From positions 1-64,000 of the forward strand of contig PAVS01000001.1 of assembly GCA_002713145.1 (NCBI GenBank): a stretch of 64,000 nt of DNA, in the 5' to 3' direction. Numbering within the stretch: position 1 is the stretch's first letter; each line of letters starts with the position of its first letter. The translations under genes and the position numbers were made by a program. The stretch comes from Halobacteriovoraceae bacterium. GTDB lineage: Bacteria > Bdellovibrionota > Bacteriovoracia > Bacteriovoracales > Bacteriovoracaceae. Positions 38,052 through 46,673 of this stretch are shown piece by piece. The notes under the pieces are model-generated. The model had not been told where the DNA came from, made no database searches, and was given only the letters and a program-made list of their open reading frames with translations.

Positions 38052-39107
38052 ATGGATTTTTTCTCAATTTTATGGGCGTTTATCGTAGAATCAGCCCCTT
38101 TTTTACTCTTAGGACTCTTTATTTCAGGTTTTATTCATGAGTGGATACCTATGGATAAAATTAAGAAGTGGCTGGGCGCAAAATCAATAGGCTCAGTTTT
38201 CAAAGCATCTCTTATAGGAGTGCCGCTACCTTTATGTTCCTGCTCAGTTATTCCCACAGCCGTGACGCTTAGAAAAAATGGTGCCAGTAATGGTGCGACG
38301 TCTTCTTTTTTGATTTCGACACCAGAGTCAGGTGTGGACTCCATTTCTATCACTTATGCTTTGATGGATCTCCCTATGACAGTTTTTAGACCGCTGGCAG
38401 CTTTTGCCAGTGCTTTTGTGGCTGGCGTTTTTCAGATGAAATTCAATGAGTTTGAATATATTGAAGAAGGCACCCGTGAGGCAAAAAAGGATCAATGTTG
38501 TAGTGGAGTGGGATCAGTTAAAAATAATAAAAAAAGATTGTCCTTGAATGTTAAAAAAGCCTTCCAGTTTAGTTTTGGAAAATTAAGTGATGATATTGCA
38601 GGATGGCTCACCATTGGGATTATTCTTGGAGCGCTTATTCAGTTTATTGTGCCTTCTGATTTTTTTCAGGGAACGGGTATGATTCAAAACCGCTTATTGA
38701 TTTTAGCGGTAGGGATTCCTTTTTATATTTGTGCCTCGGCTTCTACACCTATTGCAGTCTCTTTGATGCTCAAAGGTTTAAGCCCTGGGAGTGCGCTTTT
38801 ATTTTTATTAGTGGGACCTGCTACTAATATCTCTAATATTGCGGTTCTTCAAAAATATATTGGTAAGAAAGGAGTAGTGATTAATATCCTCGCTATTGCT
38901 CTTGTGGGATTATTCTTTTCATTTCTCGTTGATTATCTATACCTCCATTTTTTGACTATTAAGTTGAGTGAAGGGCTAAGCTCCCACGGCCATCATGGCA
39001 TGTTTGAGCAAGTATGTGGGGCTTTTCTTGTTTTCCTTTTGATTAAAGGTATTTATAAAGAGCAAGTTAAGCCTAAGTTTTTTAACAAGCAGGCTTCATG
39101 TCATTAA
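38052..39107 (+). CDS. permease, SO_0444-type Cu/Zn efflux transporter
   Basis: This is a polytopic inner-membrane permease of the DUF318/ArsP superfamily. The characteristic blocks are FLLLGLFISGFIHEWIP, PLPLCSCSVIPTAVTLRKNGAS, SFLISTPESGVDSISITYAL and VGIPFYICASASTPIAVSLMLKG. A CCSGVG cysteine pair in the central cytoplasmic loop and a C-terminal Cys-His pair may sense or pass metal. Relatives of this subgroup export copper or zinc, and related ones arsenicals, so I call it metal efflux by family. Length 351 aa. The end overlaps the next SDR gene by 10 bp. No metalloregulator gene is adjacent. Confidence 0.85.
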   Translation: MDFFSILWAFIVESAPFLLLGLFISGFIHEWIPMDKIKKWLGAKSIGSVFKASLIGVPLPLCSCSVIPTAVTLRKNGASNGATSSFLISTPESGVDSISITYALMDLPMTVFRPLAAFASAFVAGVFQMKFNEFEYIEEGTREAKKDQCCSGVGSVKNNKKRLSLNVKKAFQFSFGKLSDDIAGWLTIGIILGALIQFIVPSDFFQGTGMIQNRLLILAVGIPFYICASASTPIAVSLMLKGLSPGSALLFLLVGPATNISNIAVLQKYIGKKGVVINILAIALVGLFFSFLVDYLYLHFLTIKLSEGLSSHGHHGMFEQVCGAFLVFLLIKGIYKEQVKPKFFNKQASCH

Positions 39108-39853
39108 GTATTTTTATCACCGGGGGAACTTCAGGCATCGGGAAAGCACTAGCTGAATATTACTTGGAGCAAGGTCATAGAGTTGCTGTATGTGGTAGAG
39201 ATGAAACAAAATTTAGTTTTCTCAAAACTCAAGAAAATATAAGTTATTACCAAGTTAATGTCGTGAACCGCGATGAAATTTATAACGCTGTCTACGACTT
39301 TCACCAAAAAGGCGGACTTGATTTGATCGTGGCCAGTGCGGGGGTTGGGTTTAGTCGAAAGACAAAAATTCCAGATTTTCAACGTTCGCGGGATATTGTG
39401 AATATTAATCTTTTGGGTGTGATTAATACTTTTGAGCCTGCTATTGAAATTATGACAAAGCAAAAATCAGGTCACCTCGTTGCCATATCAAGTGTGGCTT
39501 CTTTATGTGGGTTCCCTGGTGTGTCAGCTTATAGCGCTGCTAAAGCCGGAGTGAATAAGCTTTGTGAAGGTTATGCTGTGGATCTTAGAGAATATAATAT
39601 AGATGTTACGACCATAGCCCCTGGCTTTGTTGATACCCCTCTCACTAAAACCAACCACCATCCCATGCCTTTTCTCACGGACATCGATGTGGCCCGAGAT
39701 AAAATAGTGAAAGCGATTGAAAGCAAGAAAGCTTTTTTTGTCTTTCCTTTTTTCTTTGGAGTTATGTTGCGTTTTCTCTCGATCATCCCGAGAGGGCTTT
39801 ATTTAAAAATGATGAAACTCTTTAAATTTAAATATGCTAAACCTAAGGATTAA
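39098..39853 (+). CDS. short-chain dehydrogenase/reductase
   Basis: A classic SDR: NAD(P)-binding TGGTSGIGKALAEYY at the N terminus, the NVVNR/ASAGVG region, catalytic Ser in ISSVASLCGF and the YSAAK tetrad (about residues 147-151), then PGFVDTPL. A basic residue in GRDE after strand 2 suggests NADPH preference. The extension after residue 215 includes a hydrophobic stretch (FFVFPFFFGVMLRFLSIIP), perhaps membrane association, as in retinol/3-ketosphinganine-reductase-like SDRs. It overlaps the permease gene and runs straight to the sugar-dehydrogenase gene. Confidence 0.85.
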   Translation: MSLSIFITGGTSGIGKALAEYYLEQGHRVAVCGRDETKFSFLKTQENISYYQVNVVNRDEIYNAVYDFHQKGGLDLIVASAGVGFSRKTKIPDFQRSRDIVNINLLGVINTFEPAIEIMTKQKSGHLVAISSVASLCGFPGVSAYSAAKAGVNKLCEGYAVDLREYNIDVTTIAPGFVDTPLTKTNHHPMPFLTDIDVARDKIVKAIESKKAFFVFPFFFGVMLRFLSIIPRGLYLKMMKLFKFKYAKPKD

Positions 39854-39854
39854 A

Positions 39855-40913
39855 ATGAAAACTCTTCTCTTATCTCTCTTTTTTGTGATGAGCGCGGCCA
39901 CAGCTAAGCTTGATTATACGTTAGTTAAAAATGACCTTGATATTGTGTGGGGAATGGATTTTATCTCACCTGAACTCATTATTTTTACAGAAAAAAGTGG
40001 AACAATTAAAACCTATCATCTTAAAACGAAAAAGCTCACAGAGATTAGTGGTGCCCCTAAAGTCTATAAAAGAGGACAAGCTGGTTTACTGGATATAAAG
40101 CTTCATCCTAATTTCAAAGAAAATAAAAGGGTGTATCTGACTTATTCAAAATCTGTAGATGACGTAAGAACAACTGCTCTTGGTTATGGCGTTTTAGAAG
40201 GAAACGCTTTGAAAAACTTTAAAGAAATTTTTGTAGGGAAAGGAAAGTCTGATGAACGCATTCATTTTGGTTCTCGCATGGCTTTCACTTCAGATAATAA
40301 AATCTTTTTTACTATTGGAGATAGAGGCAATAGACCCAATGCTCAAAATCTAGAGAATCATTTTGGTAAAGTTTTGCGTATCAATGATGATGGTACAACC
40401 CCTAAAGACAACCCTTTTGTAGGTAATAAGGATGCTCTTGCAGAGATCTGGAGTTATGGCCATAGAAATCCTCAGGGACTTGCTTATGATGAAAAGGCGG
40501 ATAAGCTCTATGAGATGGAACATGGTCCACGTGGAGGAGATGAAATTAATATCGTAGAAAAGGGTAAGAACTATGGATGGCCTAAGCAAAGTTATGGAAA
40601 AGAGTATGTACTCCCTATGGACGTGGGTGAAGAAAAAGTTGAGGGGACAGAGCAACCTTATAAATATTATGACCCGAGTATAGCTCCCTGTGGTCTCGTT
40701 CATTACACAGGGAAAAGATATAAAGAATTAAAAAACTCGCTTATTTCAGGAGCTCTTAAATTGACTCACGTTAATGTTGTTAATTTAGACACAGGAAAAG
40801 AACTCAGACTCTTTGATGATAAAGACATGAGAGTTCGTTCCGTTGCTGTCTCTCCCGACGATTATATCTATTTCTCTACTGATGGTGGTGAAATTTTTAG
40901 AATAAATCCTTAA
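39855..40913 (+). CDS. secreted PQQ-dependent sugar dehydrogenase (aldose/soluble glucose dehydrogenase type)
   Basis: I start at ATG 39855 (TAAGGAT upstream, signal peptide ending SAATA-KL), not at the ORF-track 39834. The six-bladed propeller shows DIVWGMDF, GQAGLLDIKLHPNF (catalytic His region), RIHFGSRMAF, GDRGNRPNAQ, WSYGHRNPQGLAYD and EHGPRGGDEINIVEKGKNYGWP, all typical of soluble PQQ aldose dehydrogenases (YliI/Asd). It oxidises sugars in the periplasm; no PQQ synthesis genes are in the window, so the cofactor may come from outside. The 3' end overlaps the convergent gene by 17 bp. Confidence 0.85.
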   Translation: MKTLLLSLFFVMSAATAKLDYTLVKNDLDIVWGMDFISPELIIFTEKSGTIKTYHLKTKKLTEISGAPKVYKRGQAGLLDIKLHPNFKENKRVYLTYSKSVDDVRTTALGYGVLEGNALKNFKEIFVGKGKSDERIHFGSRMAFTSDNKIFFTIGDRGNRPNAQNLENHFGKVLRINDDGTTPKDNPFVGNKDALAEIWSYGHRNPQGLAYDEKADKLYEMEHGPRGGDEINIVEKGKNYGWPKQSYGKEYVLPMDVGEEKVEGTEQPYKYYDPSIAPCGLVHYTGKRYKELKNSLISGALKLTHVNVVNLDTGKELRLFDDKDMRVRSVAVSPDDYIYFSTDGGEIFRINP

Positions 40914-42243
40914 TTGATTTAATTTCTTGTCTTAATGTTTCTTGGTCGGGACCCACAACTCGGCTAAGAAACTTGATGTAGGGTCTCTTACCGGTATATA
41001 TAGGCTTTACAATTTTTACAATATACTTACTCAGATTCCCATATTGATCTTCAACAATTTGATAGGAGACATCGTGAGATTTCTCATCAAGTATATGTTT
41101 AGCGTAAATGGTTTCATCACTGTTATTTTGAATAAGGTATTGCTCAAGTCCAGAAACTGACTTTGATTGCTCGGTGTAATCCTCTGTGTTGGAATCAAAA
41201 GTACAATTGAGAACGGGGTTGGTATGATTGAAACAATAGATACTTTTTCTGGAAAACTGAAAGCTAGTGATTTCAGACATGTCAATATCATCGGCCATAC
41301 TTTGCTCTTCTTTTTGGGCCAGTAATTCTTCTAATTCTGACTCATCAAGGGCCACAAAGTTTTTGCGCTGATCGGTTCGAAATTTTTTATAATCCTCTTC
41401 ATCATCAGCAAGCTCATTATAAAAATCGATAAAAAAACCATTATAAAAATCACTTTCTTTTAAAGTACGCATATCAGACTTTGAGGTGAAGTTAATTAAC
41501 TCTTCCTCTGGCTTATTAAAAAGATCATAAGAATTATAGAGCATATTATTTGCCGGACCGAATCGAGCGGCGCGAGTGATAAAGAACATAAGGTCATTTC
41601 CTCGTCTTCTATCCTGGCGCATACGGCGCATCCATTTATCTATAGGCAAGAGGCCGGTATAATCATCTATGGCATACCAACCACGATTGGTTTTCAACAT
41701 GGTGGCCACATGATGCCCCCAAAGTCCCATGTCACCCACAACCCAAATCTTTGCTATATAAGCTGGATGAATATTTCGGACAAGTGCAATTTGGTGAGCA
41801 ATAAGGGCGCGACCAAAGCAGAAGCCAACATCTTCATCCCCATAACGTCTTTGGTAGCGAACAACCCGAGTTCTGGTCATATCGCGAAAGATTTTTTTGA
41901 CTTGGCGGTAACTTAATTCTTTCACCGCATCTTGAGGGGCTTGAAAACCGTTCACCTCATTGTCAAAATTTGCAGACATCTCAAGCAGTCTTTCGATATT
42001 CTCATTGTTTTGCTCAATTTGCTCTTCAGTCATGGCCCAGTAAATATGGCGAAGATCATTATGACCATACTGAAGTCTTAAATCTTCATAACTTGAGGCG
42101 TTTAAAAGATGGGGAGAGTACACCGATTCTGATATATGACCACTTCCGATAGCCACGTCTTTCCATTTTAAATAGCTCTCTACCCAATTGGCATGAGCAT
42201 AACTTAAGATAAATAGACTTAATAAAATTCCCCATTTGTGCAT
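40897..42243 (-). CDS. secreted papain-fold Cys-His-Asp enzyme candidate
   Basis: A signal peptide (cleavage AHA-NW) is followed by a helical region and a possible papain/transglutaminase-type triad in the correct order: Cys 142 in GFCFGRALIAH, His 177/178 in LWGHHVATMLK and Asp 193/194 in WYAIDDYTGLLP. A downstream segment of about 230 residues contains two more cysteines (IYCFNHTN and LNCTFD) and a strand-rich C-terminal domain. The spacing (Cys, then about 35 residues to His, then about 16 to Asp) suits protein-glutaminase or transglutaminase-like folds. I infer a secreted cysteine hydrolase or deamidase; no family is confirmed. Convergent overlap of 17 bp with the dehydrogenase gene. Confidence 0.6.
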   Translation of the reverse strand: MHKWGILLSLFILSYAHANWVESYLKWKDVAIGSGHISESVYSPHLLNASSYEDLRLQYGHNDLRHIYWAMTEEQIEQNNENIERLLEMSANFDNEVNGFQAPQDAVKELSYRQVKKIFRDMTRTRVVRYQRRYGDEDVGFCFGRALIAHQIALVRNIHPAYIAKIWVVGDMGLWGHHVATMLKTNRGWYAIDDYTGLLPIDKWMRRMRQDRRRGNDLMFFITRAARFGPANNMLYNSYDLFNKPEEELINFTSKSDMRTLKESDFYNGFFIDFYNELADDEEDYKKFRTDQRKNFVALDESELEELLAQKEEQSMADDIDMSEITSFQFSRKSIYCFNHTNPVLNCTFDSNTEDYTEQSKSVSGLEQYLIQNNSDETIYAKHILDEKSHDVSYQIVEDQYGNLSKYIVKIVKPIYTGKRPYIKFLSRVVGPDQETLRQEIKSIKDLF

Positions 42244-42291
42244 GGGGTGGTTTTACTTATTTTGAACAAAATTGGCTATGAGATTGAAATT

Positions 42292-42319
42292 TTTACTTAT
42301 AGGGCTAAGACTTTATAAA
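42292..42319 (+). promoter_or_regulatory. candidate promoter of serine protease gene
   Basis: TTTACT, 16-bp spacer, TATAAA; the expected start point gives a leader of only about 12 nt before ATG 42339, without a good Shine-Dalgarno. Confidence 0.45.
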
Positions 42320-42338
42320 TTTATGCTAAGTGTAGCCT

Positions 42339-43172
42339 ATGAGACTGATCTTAGTGTCCTTGTTAATAAGTATTAATTTAAGTTTTGCTGTTATTTATGG
42401 TGAGGATAATCGAATTGATTATGTTCATATGGCTAATGATACCCAAAATTTAGCAAATTCATCAGTGGCGATTATTCCTAAGAATAAACTAAAGCTCATC
42501 GGCGATTATTTTTATGCCCAAGCAAAAAGTGTTGGGGAAGTTCTTAAACTTTGTGAGAGTGAGCCATTTATTCATCAACCCCAATTAGCAAATTGCAGTG
42601 GTGTTTTGGTGGGAGATGATAAGGTATTAACAGCAGCTCATTGTATTGATAAAAAGTCCATTCACCGCACTCAAAATGATTACTATATAGTTTTTGGCTA
42701 TGTAAAAAACCAAGAAGGAATAGTCAAAGCTTTCCATAAGAGTCAGGTTTTTACTCTGAAAAAAGAACTCTATTACAACTTCGATCCAACATTTAAAGAC
42801 CCTGTCGATCTTGCTATTTATCAACTCGACCGTGCTAGTGGAAGAAGCCCAGTAAAGATTAACTACAATATTGATAAAAACGAGTCTCTTTTTGTGTTGG
42901 GATATCCTATGGGGATACCGCTTAAATTCGCAGACGACGCAGAAATACTTTCATTTTCGAATAAGAGTTTTAGGCATCATTTAGATACTTTCTCTGTTAA
43001 TTCGGGGTCACCACTGTTCAATGCTCATAATGAACTCATAGGTATACATGTCCGAGGAACGGGATTGAATTCTGATCGTACTTCAGATAATTGCAATATT
43101 TGGGGAAGAGGGGATAGCTCTAAAGACTACGGGGAAGCGAATACTCTAAAGGTCATTAAAAATATTCTTTGA
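42339..43172 (+). CDS. secreted trypsin-like serine protease
   Basis: The signal peptide is followed by a chymotrypsin-fold protease. The triad is visible as His 101 in VLTAAHCIDKKS, Asp 157 in DPVDLAIYQLD and Ser 222 in VNSGSPLFNAHNELIGIHVRG. The nucleophile context NSGSPLFN resembles the glutamyl endopeptidase V8 / HtrA-related group (GNSGSPVFN), with Val in place of Gly. A pair of cysteines close to His (NCSGVL and HC) could form the usual disulfide. The N-terminal 50 residues may be a propeptide. Length 277 aa. The last 17 bp overlap the convergent membrane protein gene. Confidence 0.85.
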   Translation: MRLILVSLLISINLSFAVIYGEDNRIDYVHMANDTQNLANSSVAIIPKNKLKLIGDYFYAQAKSVGEVLKLCESEPFIHQPQLANCSGVLVGDDKVLTAAHCIDKKSIHRTQNDYYIVFGYVKNQEGIVKAFHKSQVFTLKKELYYNFDPTFKDPVDLAIYQLDRASGRSPVKINYNIDKNESLFVLGYPMGIPLKFADDAEILSFSNKSFRHHLDTFSVNSGSPLFNAHNELIGIHVRGTGLNSDRTSDNCNIWGRGDSSKDYGEANTLKVIKNIL

Positions 43173-43581
43173 GTAGATAATAAGAACTTATCAAAAAAAC
43201 GAAGATTCCGACCAAAATTTCTAATCCAAAAGTAACACCTACAATTCTGCGGTTACCCTCGTCACTTTTTTTGCGCATTTCAAGCACTGGGTCTTCAATC
43301 TCACTCCCATCCATTTCTGGTGGAAGTTCAAAACTGACTCCAAATGGCTCGAGCCTTGTTTTGAGATCTGGGGAGAGCTCACTTTCTTGAGTTTTTATTT
43401 GTATCGCTAAAACATGCGTGGAAACACTAGGGGAACTTAAATGCCTAAGATCATTTTTTAAAGTATGTTCGTTGGCCTTCCACATACTTTCATCATCAGT
43501 AAGCTCATATTCTACTTGATATTCATCGAGGATTTTAGAGATTTGATCCACCTCTTTTGTAGATAGGCCTCCCAGTTTCAT
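43156..43581 (-). CDS. small protein with C-terminal transmembrane segment, unknown
   Basis: The first 110 residues are charged and soluble; residues about 115-138 form a single membrane helix (VTFGLEILVGIFVFLISSYYLL), so it is tail-anchored or C-terminally anchored with the bulk in the cytoplasm or, less likely, periplasm. The N-terminal part contains an alternating charged pattern (KILDEYQVEYELTDDESMWKANEH). No family is recognised. The gene ends within the protease coding region on the opposite strand. Start codon ATG; AAAGGAAAG lies upstream on the minus strand. Confidence 0.65.
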   Translation of the reverse strand: MKLGGLSTKEVDQISKILDEYQVEYELTDDESMWKANEHTLKNDLRHLSSPSVSTHVLAIQIKTQESELSPDLKTRLEPFGVSFELPPEMDGSEIEDPVLEMRKKSDEGNRRIVGVTFGLEILVGIFVFLISSYYLLKEYF

Positions 43582-43619
43582 GACTTTCCTTTTTCCTGAT
43601 CTTGTTTATACTAGTATAC

Positions 43620-44159
43620 ATGACAAAATTATTTATTCTATGCTCTTCTCTCTATCTCTCCGTTGTTCAAGCAGGTCCCTATGTGGGCGGTTCTATTTCA
43701 AAATTAACCCAAAAACAACCAGCAAATGGAAAACTTCATTCTGATCTGGCTTTAAATGGAACAGGTTCTACCTTGTACTTAGGTTATCGATTATCCTTTA
43801 TAGCCGTTGAAGGTCTTTATAAAACATTTTCTGCTAAAGATAGTGATGGGGATAAAGAATTTAAGATTGCGGGGACAGCAACAGGTTTAGGAGGCAGGCT
43901 ATATTTTATAAGCCTCTTTAACTATAAGTTTGGAATCCTCAATCACGCCACCAAAGGGAGTCTAAAAGAAAATGAGACTGAGCTACTCGCGTATGAATCA
44001 ACAGCATCCTCTCATTTTAACGGTGTGGGCATAAGATTTAATTTAAGTAAATTGGATATCTTTATCGACTATACTCATTACTCACAAGAAGATGACGAGG
44101 AGAGCGAAGTGACCCTCGATTTTGAAGAGATAGAGCTTGGGGCAAGATACTATTTTTAA
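43620..44159 (+). CDS. small outer-membrane beta-barrel protein
   Basis: ATG 43620 gives a clean signal peptide (MTKLFILCSSLYLSVVQA-GPY), so I prefer it to the ORF-track TTG at 43602. The mature protein (about 160 aa) starts GPYVGGSISKL, as in OmpW/OmpA-like 8-strand barrels, and has short polar loops with strand repeats TLYLGYRLSFIAVEGLYK, LGGRLYFISLF and GARYYF at the end; the terminal Phe is the assembly signal. No cysteine in the mature part. Function unknown; probably a small pore or structural barrel. Confidence 0.7.
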   Translation: MTKLFILCSSLYLSVVQAGPYVGGSISKLTQKQPANGKLHSDLALNGTGSTLYLGYRLSFIAVEGLYKTFSAKDSDGDKEFKIAGTATGLGGRLYFISLFNYKFGILNHATKGSLKENETELLAYESTASSHFNGVGIRFNLSKLDIFIDYTHYSQEDDEESEVTLDFEEIELGARYYF

Positions 44160-44196
44160 ACTGCCGGAAGAAGCTCTTCTCCCGGCATATCTCTAT

Positions 44197-44586
44197 CTAC
44201 ATTTCTGGACTTATAGGTAAATCAACAAATTTCAACTTTGTGACCCTCGGAAGGCTAAGCCCTGGATTCATGTCACAAGCAATATAACTTTTATCTACTT
44301 GCACAGTGACTCTTGCGGAGCGATCAAGAATAAATACATAAGTATCAACTTGGCTAATAAGCACACCACAAACTGCAGGGTGGACAAATCTTGGTTTGCT
44401 AATAGAACAATTGGGGATTTCAATAAGCTCATCTTTAATAAAGTTATGTACAGAATCGATTCTCGTTTGAGCGTTCTCTAGGCTTATTAAGTCTCCAAGT
44501 TCACAGGGCTTAAAAGTCCCAGTTGAATTTGCAGAGGCCGTTAAGGCAATTAAAAGGGTGGTGAGGGTAAGGAATGTTTTCATCAT
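44197..44586 (-). CDS. small secreted protein with paired cysteines, unknown
   Basis: A signal peptide (cleavage near TASA-NS) leads to 110 residues with four cysteines (FKPCELGD, PNCSISKP, AVCGVLIS, IACDMNPG). The first part resembles a small helical segment, the second is strand-rich (DTYVFILDRSARVTVQVDKSY). No family is assigned. A ribosome site (AGGAGA) is directly before the ATG. The gene is a single unit between a small barrel and the TIGR02147 regulator. Confidence 0.62.
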   Translation of the reverse strand: MMKTFLTLTTLLIALTASANSTGTFKPCELGDLISLENAQTRIDSVHNFIKDELIEIPNCSISKPRFVHPAVCGVLISQVDTYVFILDRSARVTVQVDKSYIACDMNPGLSLPRVTKLKFVDLPISPEM

Positions 44587-44663
44587 ATTTCTCCTGTTAA
44601 GTTGATGTGTGAGAGCAATATAGTGGAGACTTTTTATTGGGTATAGATTGAATTAATAAATTA

Positions 44664-44672
44664 TGGTACAAT
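44664..44672 (+). promoter_or_regulatory. extended -10 of TIGR02147 gene
   Basis: TGGTACAAT matches an extended -10 (TGnTAnAAT). It lies 52 bp before the ATG at 44725; the expected start point is near 44679. Confidence 0.4.
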
Positions 44673-44692
44673 AAGTTAAGTATACATTTAAC

Positions 44693-44704
44693 TAAGTCGA
44701 CTTA
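44693..44704. promoter_or_regulatory. 12-bp perfect palindrome, possible operator
   Basis: TAAGTCGACTTA lies between the probable transcription start and the ATG of the TIGR02147 gene, so a bound dimer could block it. Autoregulation is inferred from position only. Confidence 0.4.
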
Positions 44705-44724
44705 AGTTGTCGTAAATAGGTAGT

Positions 44725-45531
44725 ATGATAACTGTTTTTGATTATAAAGATTATAAGAAATATTTAAATGAAAAAATTGCGGATATGCCTTCCAAAGGAA
44801 GAGGGGTCAAGCTCGCTTTATCAAAACACCTTCGTTGTCAAACTGCTTATATCTCCCAAATTCTCAACCAGCATATCAATTTTTCACTAGAGCAAGCAGT
44901 CAAAGTGAGTGATTTTTTTGGTCACTCAAAAGATGAAGCAAAATTCTTTTTATTGCTGGTGCAAATGGCCCGAGCTGGATCAAAGGAGCTAGAGGAATTT
45001 ATCTTACAAGAAATTCAAGAAATTCTTACTAAGCGAGAGGATTTTAGTTATCGAAAAACTGCAGAAAAGAATCTGGAAGAATTGGATCAGCATATATTTT
45101 ATAGTGTTTGGTACTATAGCGCTGTTCATGCTCTTCTCTCTATCCCCAAATTCCAAACGCCACTTAAAATTAGTGAGAGACTGGGCTTACCCTTGAGCCG
45201 AGTTCAAGAGATTTTAGACTTTCTCTCTCGCACTGGACTTGCCATTAAAAAAACAGATCATTATGAGATTGGTCAAACCAGAATCATAGTCCCTCAAAAG
45301 AGTATTCAACTCAAAAAACATCATATGAATTGTCGAAATCAAGCTATGAAATCAATCGAATCTGATAAAGCAGAAGATTTACATTATTCCTTCGTTGTGA
45401 CTCATTCAGAAAAAGATTTAAAAAAGATTAAAGACATCCTAAGTAAGGCCATTGATCAATGTAATGATGTCATCGTGGAATCGAAGGAAGAGAGAGCACA
45501 AATACTCAATATCGATTTTTTCAAAATCTAG
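44725..45531 (+). CDS. TIGR02147 family protein (putative transcriptional regulator)
   Basis: TIGR02147 proteins occur mostly in Bdellovibrionota and Fibrobacteres, often in many paralogues. The hallmarks are here: the N-terminal YKDYKKYLNEKIADMP with RGVKLALSKHLRCQTAYISQILN, which looks like a helix-turn-helix, then FSLEQAVKVSDFFGHSKDEAKFFLLLVQMARAGS. A second winged-helix-like unit (KISERLGLPLSRVQEILDFLSRTGLAIKKTDHYEIG) follows, and a C-terminal dimerisation-like part (YSFVVTHSEKDLKKIKDILSKAI). It probably binds DNA. A palindrome and an extended -10 lie upstream. Convergent overlap of 4 bp with the next gene. Confidence 0.87.
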   Translation: MITVFDYKDYKKYLNEKIADMPSKGRGVKLALSKHLRCQTAYISQILNQHINFSLEQAVKVSDFFGHSKDEAKFFLLLVQMARAGSKELEEFILQEIQEILTKREDFSYRKTAEKNLEELDQHIFYSVWYYSAVHALLSIPKFQTPLKISERLGLPLSRVQEILDFLSRTGLAIKKTDHYEIGQTRIIVPQKSIQLKKHHMNCRNQAMKSIESDKAEDLHYSFVVTHSEKDLKKIKDILSKAIDQCNDVIVESKEERAQILNIDFFKI

Positions 45532-46301
45532 AGGGGAGATTTTTTGCAATTAACCTTTAATTTCTTAGTGAGCTGAAAGTCTTTTTCCGCCGACTGACTG
45601 ACAGTCATAAGTTGAGTCGTTAGGTTTTGAGCAGAATAAGGGGCTTTCACTTCTGAGCATGCCACTAGAGTCCCTTGGTCTTGAGTCGTAAAATTTTCTT
45701 CACAAAGTGTAAGCACAAAGCTTTTTTCTGGAAACCTTTGACTGCGCATTTTATTTTTCAGTTCAATCACAAACTGTGAGACTTCAAGGTTTGTAGGTGT
45801 GGGGATGGGATAGAGCGGCTGATCCCCAAACTCGTTACCTTGAATAAGAAAATGCTCCCATTTATCCATAGGAAGTTTAAGACTATAAAGATACTCAGTG
45901 AGTATAAATTTTTGAGTTGAAAGCACACTGAATTTCATGTCTCCATCGGAAATCACTTGAGCTTCACATTCAAAGCGAAGATTAAACCTAAAGCGAGGTT
46001 CTGCCCTTCTCGGTGAACTCACTCTTGTTCCCATGTCTTGGGGAGAGATGCCTCCGCCTCCGCCGTTGACAACTCCTCTGGCATCTTTATCAATAATGAT
46101 ATCAATATCGTCGTAATTGATTTCAAGTTCAGGTATATCAAAGTCAGCTGGGATTCTGTCATCAGCACGACAGGGAATAGGAATGCGATTTAAAACAACT
46201 GAAGGATCCTTACACATAGGTTTTGCCTCAATCAACTGTGCAGAGACAAGCGTTGATTGGAAGGCAAAAAGTAGAATAAAAATCAGCTGTTTTAATGTCA
46301 T
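45528..46301 (-). CDS. secreted protein of unknown function
   Basis: I use ATG 46301 (GAGGA five bases upstream) rather than the ORF-track TTG at 46313; this gives a signal peptide ending LVSA-QL. The mature part has a Gly-rich linker (VVNGGGGGISPQDMG) and a second domain with cysteines (LRFECEA, LTLCEENF, LVACSEVK, KVNCKKS) and repeats of beta-strand character. The N-terminal part has CKDPSVVLNRIPIPCRADD. No family is recognised. The stop overlaps the TIGR02147 stop region by 4 bp. Confidence 0.62.
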   Translation of the reverse strand: MTLKQLIFILLFAFQSTLVSAQLIEAKPMCKDPSVVLNRIPIPCRADDRIPADFDIPELEINYDDIDIIIDKDARGVVNGGGGGISPQDMGTRVSSPRRAEPRFRFNLRFECEAQVISDGDMKFSVLSTQKFILTEYLYSLKLPMDKWEHFLIQGNEFGDQPLYPIPTPTNLEVSQFVIELKNKMRSQRFPEKSFVLTLCEENFTTQDQGTLVACSEVKAPYSAQNLTTQLMTVSQSAEKDFQLTKKLKVNCKKSPL

Positions 46302-46368
46302 ACGTATCCTCAATAAAGGATCTATATAGCGTATAACTCTTCTAAATCACAACTTAATTGTAAAAACT

Positions 46369-46614
46369 TCATTCGGATAACTGAGTTGAGCTTGAGCTCT
46401 CAGTTTTAAGTTGTGATATCTTTGATTGTGGTTGCTTTGCTTTTTTATTCAGTTTCTCTAAGAGAGCCTTTTTCTTTGCAAAATCAGCTTGGTAAGTTGC
46501 ATAGCTAATTTGATTTTTTGCAGGCTTTGGGGGATGTAAATCCTCCTAAACAAAAACCGTTTGAAAGACGCTAAAGCTCAAGATGAAACCCAGAAATTGT
46601 GTCACAGTTCTCAT
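46369..46614 (-). pseudogene. small secreted Lys-rich protein interrupted by in-frame TAG
   Basis: Not in the ORF track. On the minus strand ATG 46614 (AGGAC upstream) opens a 22-residue signal-peptide-like segment (MRTVTQFLGFILSFSVFQTVFV), then TAG at 46546-46548, then 58 further codons without a stop: EDLHPPKPAKNQISYATYQAD, AKKKALLEKLNKKAKQ, ending in TGA. A CAG-to-TAG change would restore a typical cleavage site (FVQ-ED). The tail resembles the basic Lys/Gln-rich secreted peptides seen elsewhere. It lies 60 bp after the Pmp3-like gene on the same strand and may be cotranscribed. This fills the 360-bp gap that otherwise has no gene. Confidence 0.5.
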
Positions 46615-46673
46615 GATCTAAAGTCCTACAAAGAGAAATAAAAACATGAAAACAAGTATAAAAACCGTAAGTG

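Noticed and set aside
39834-39854. ORF-track start of the PQQ-type dehydrogenase
   Set aside because: It lies inside the SDR gene and spoils the signal peptide; ATG 39855 has TAAGGAT upstream.
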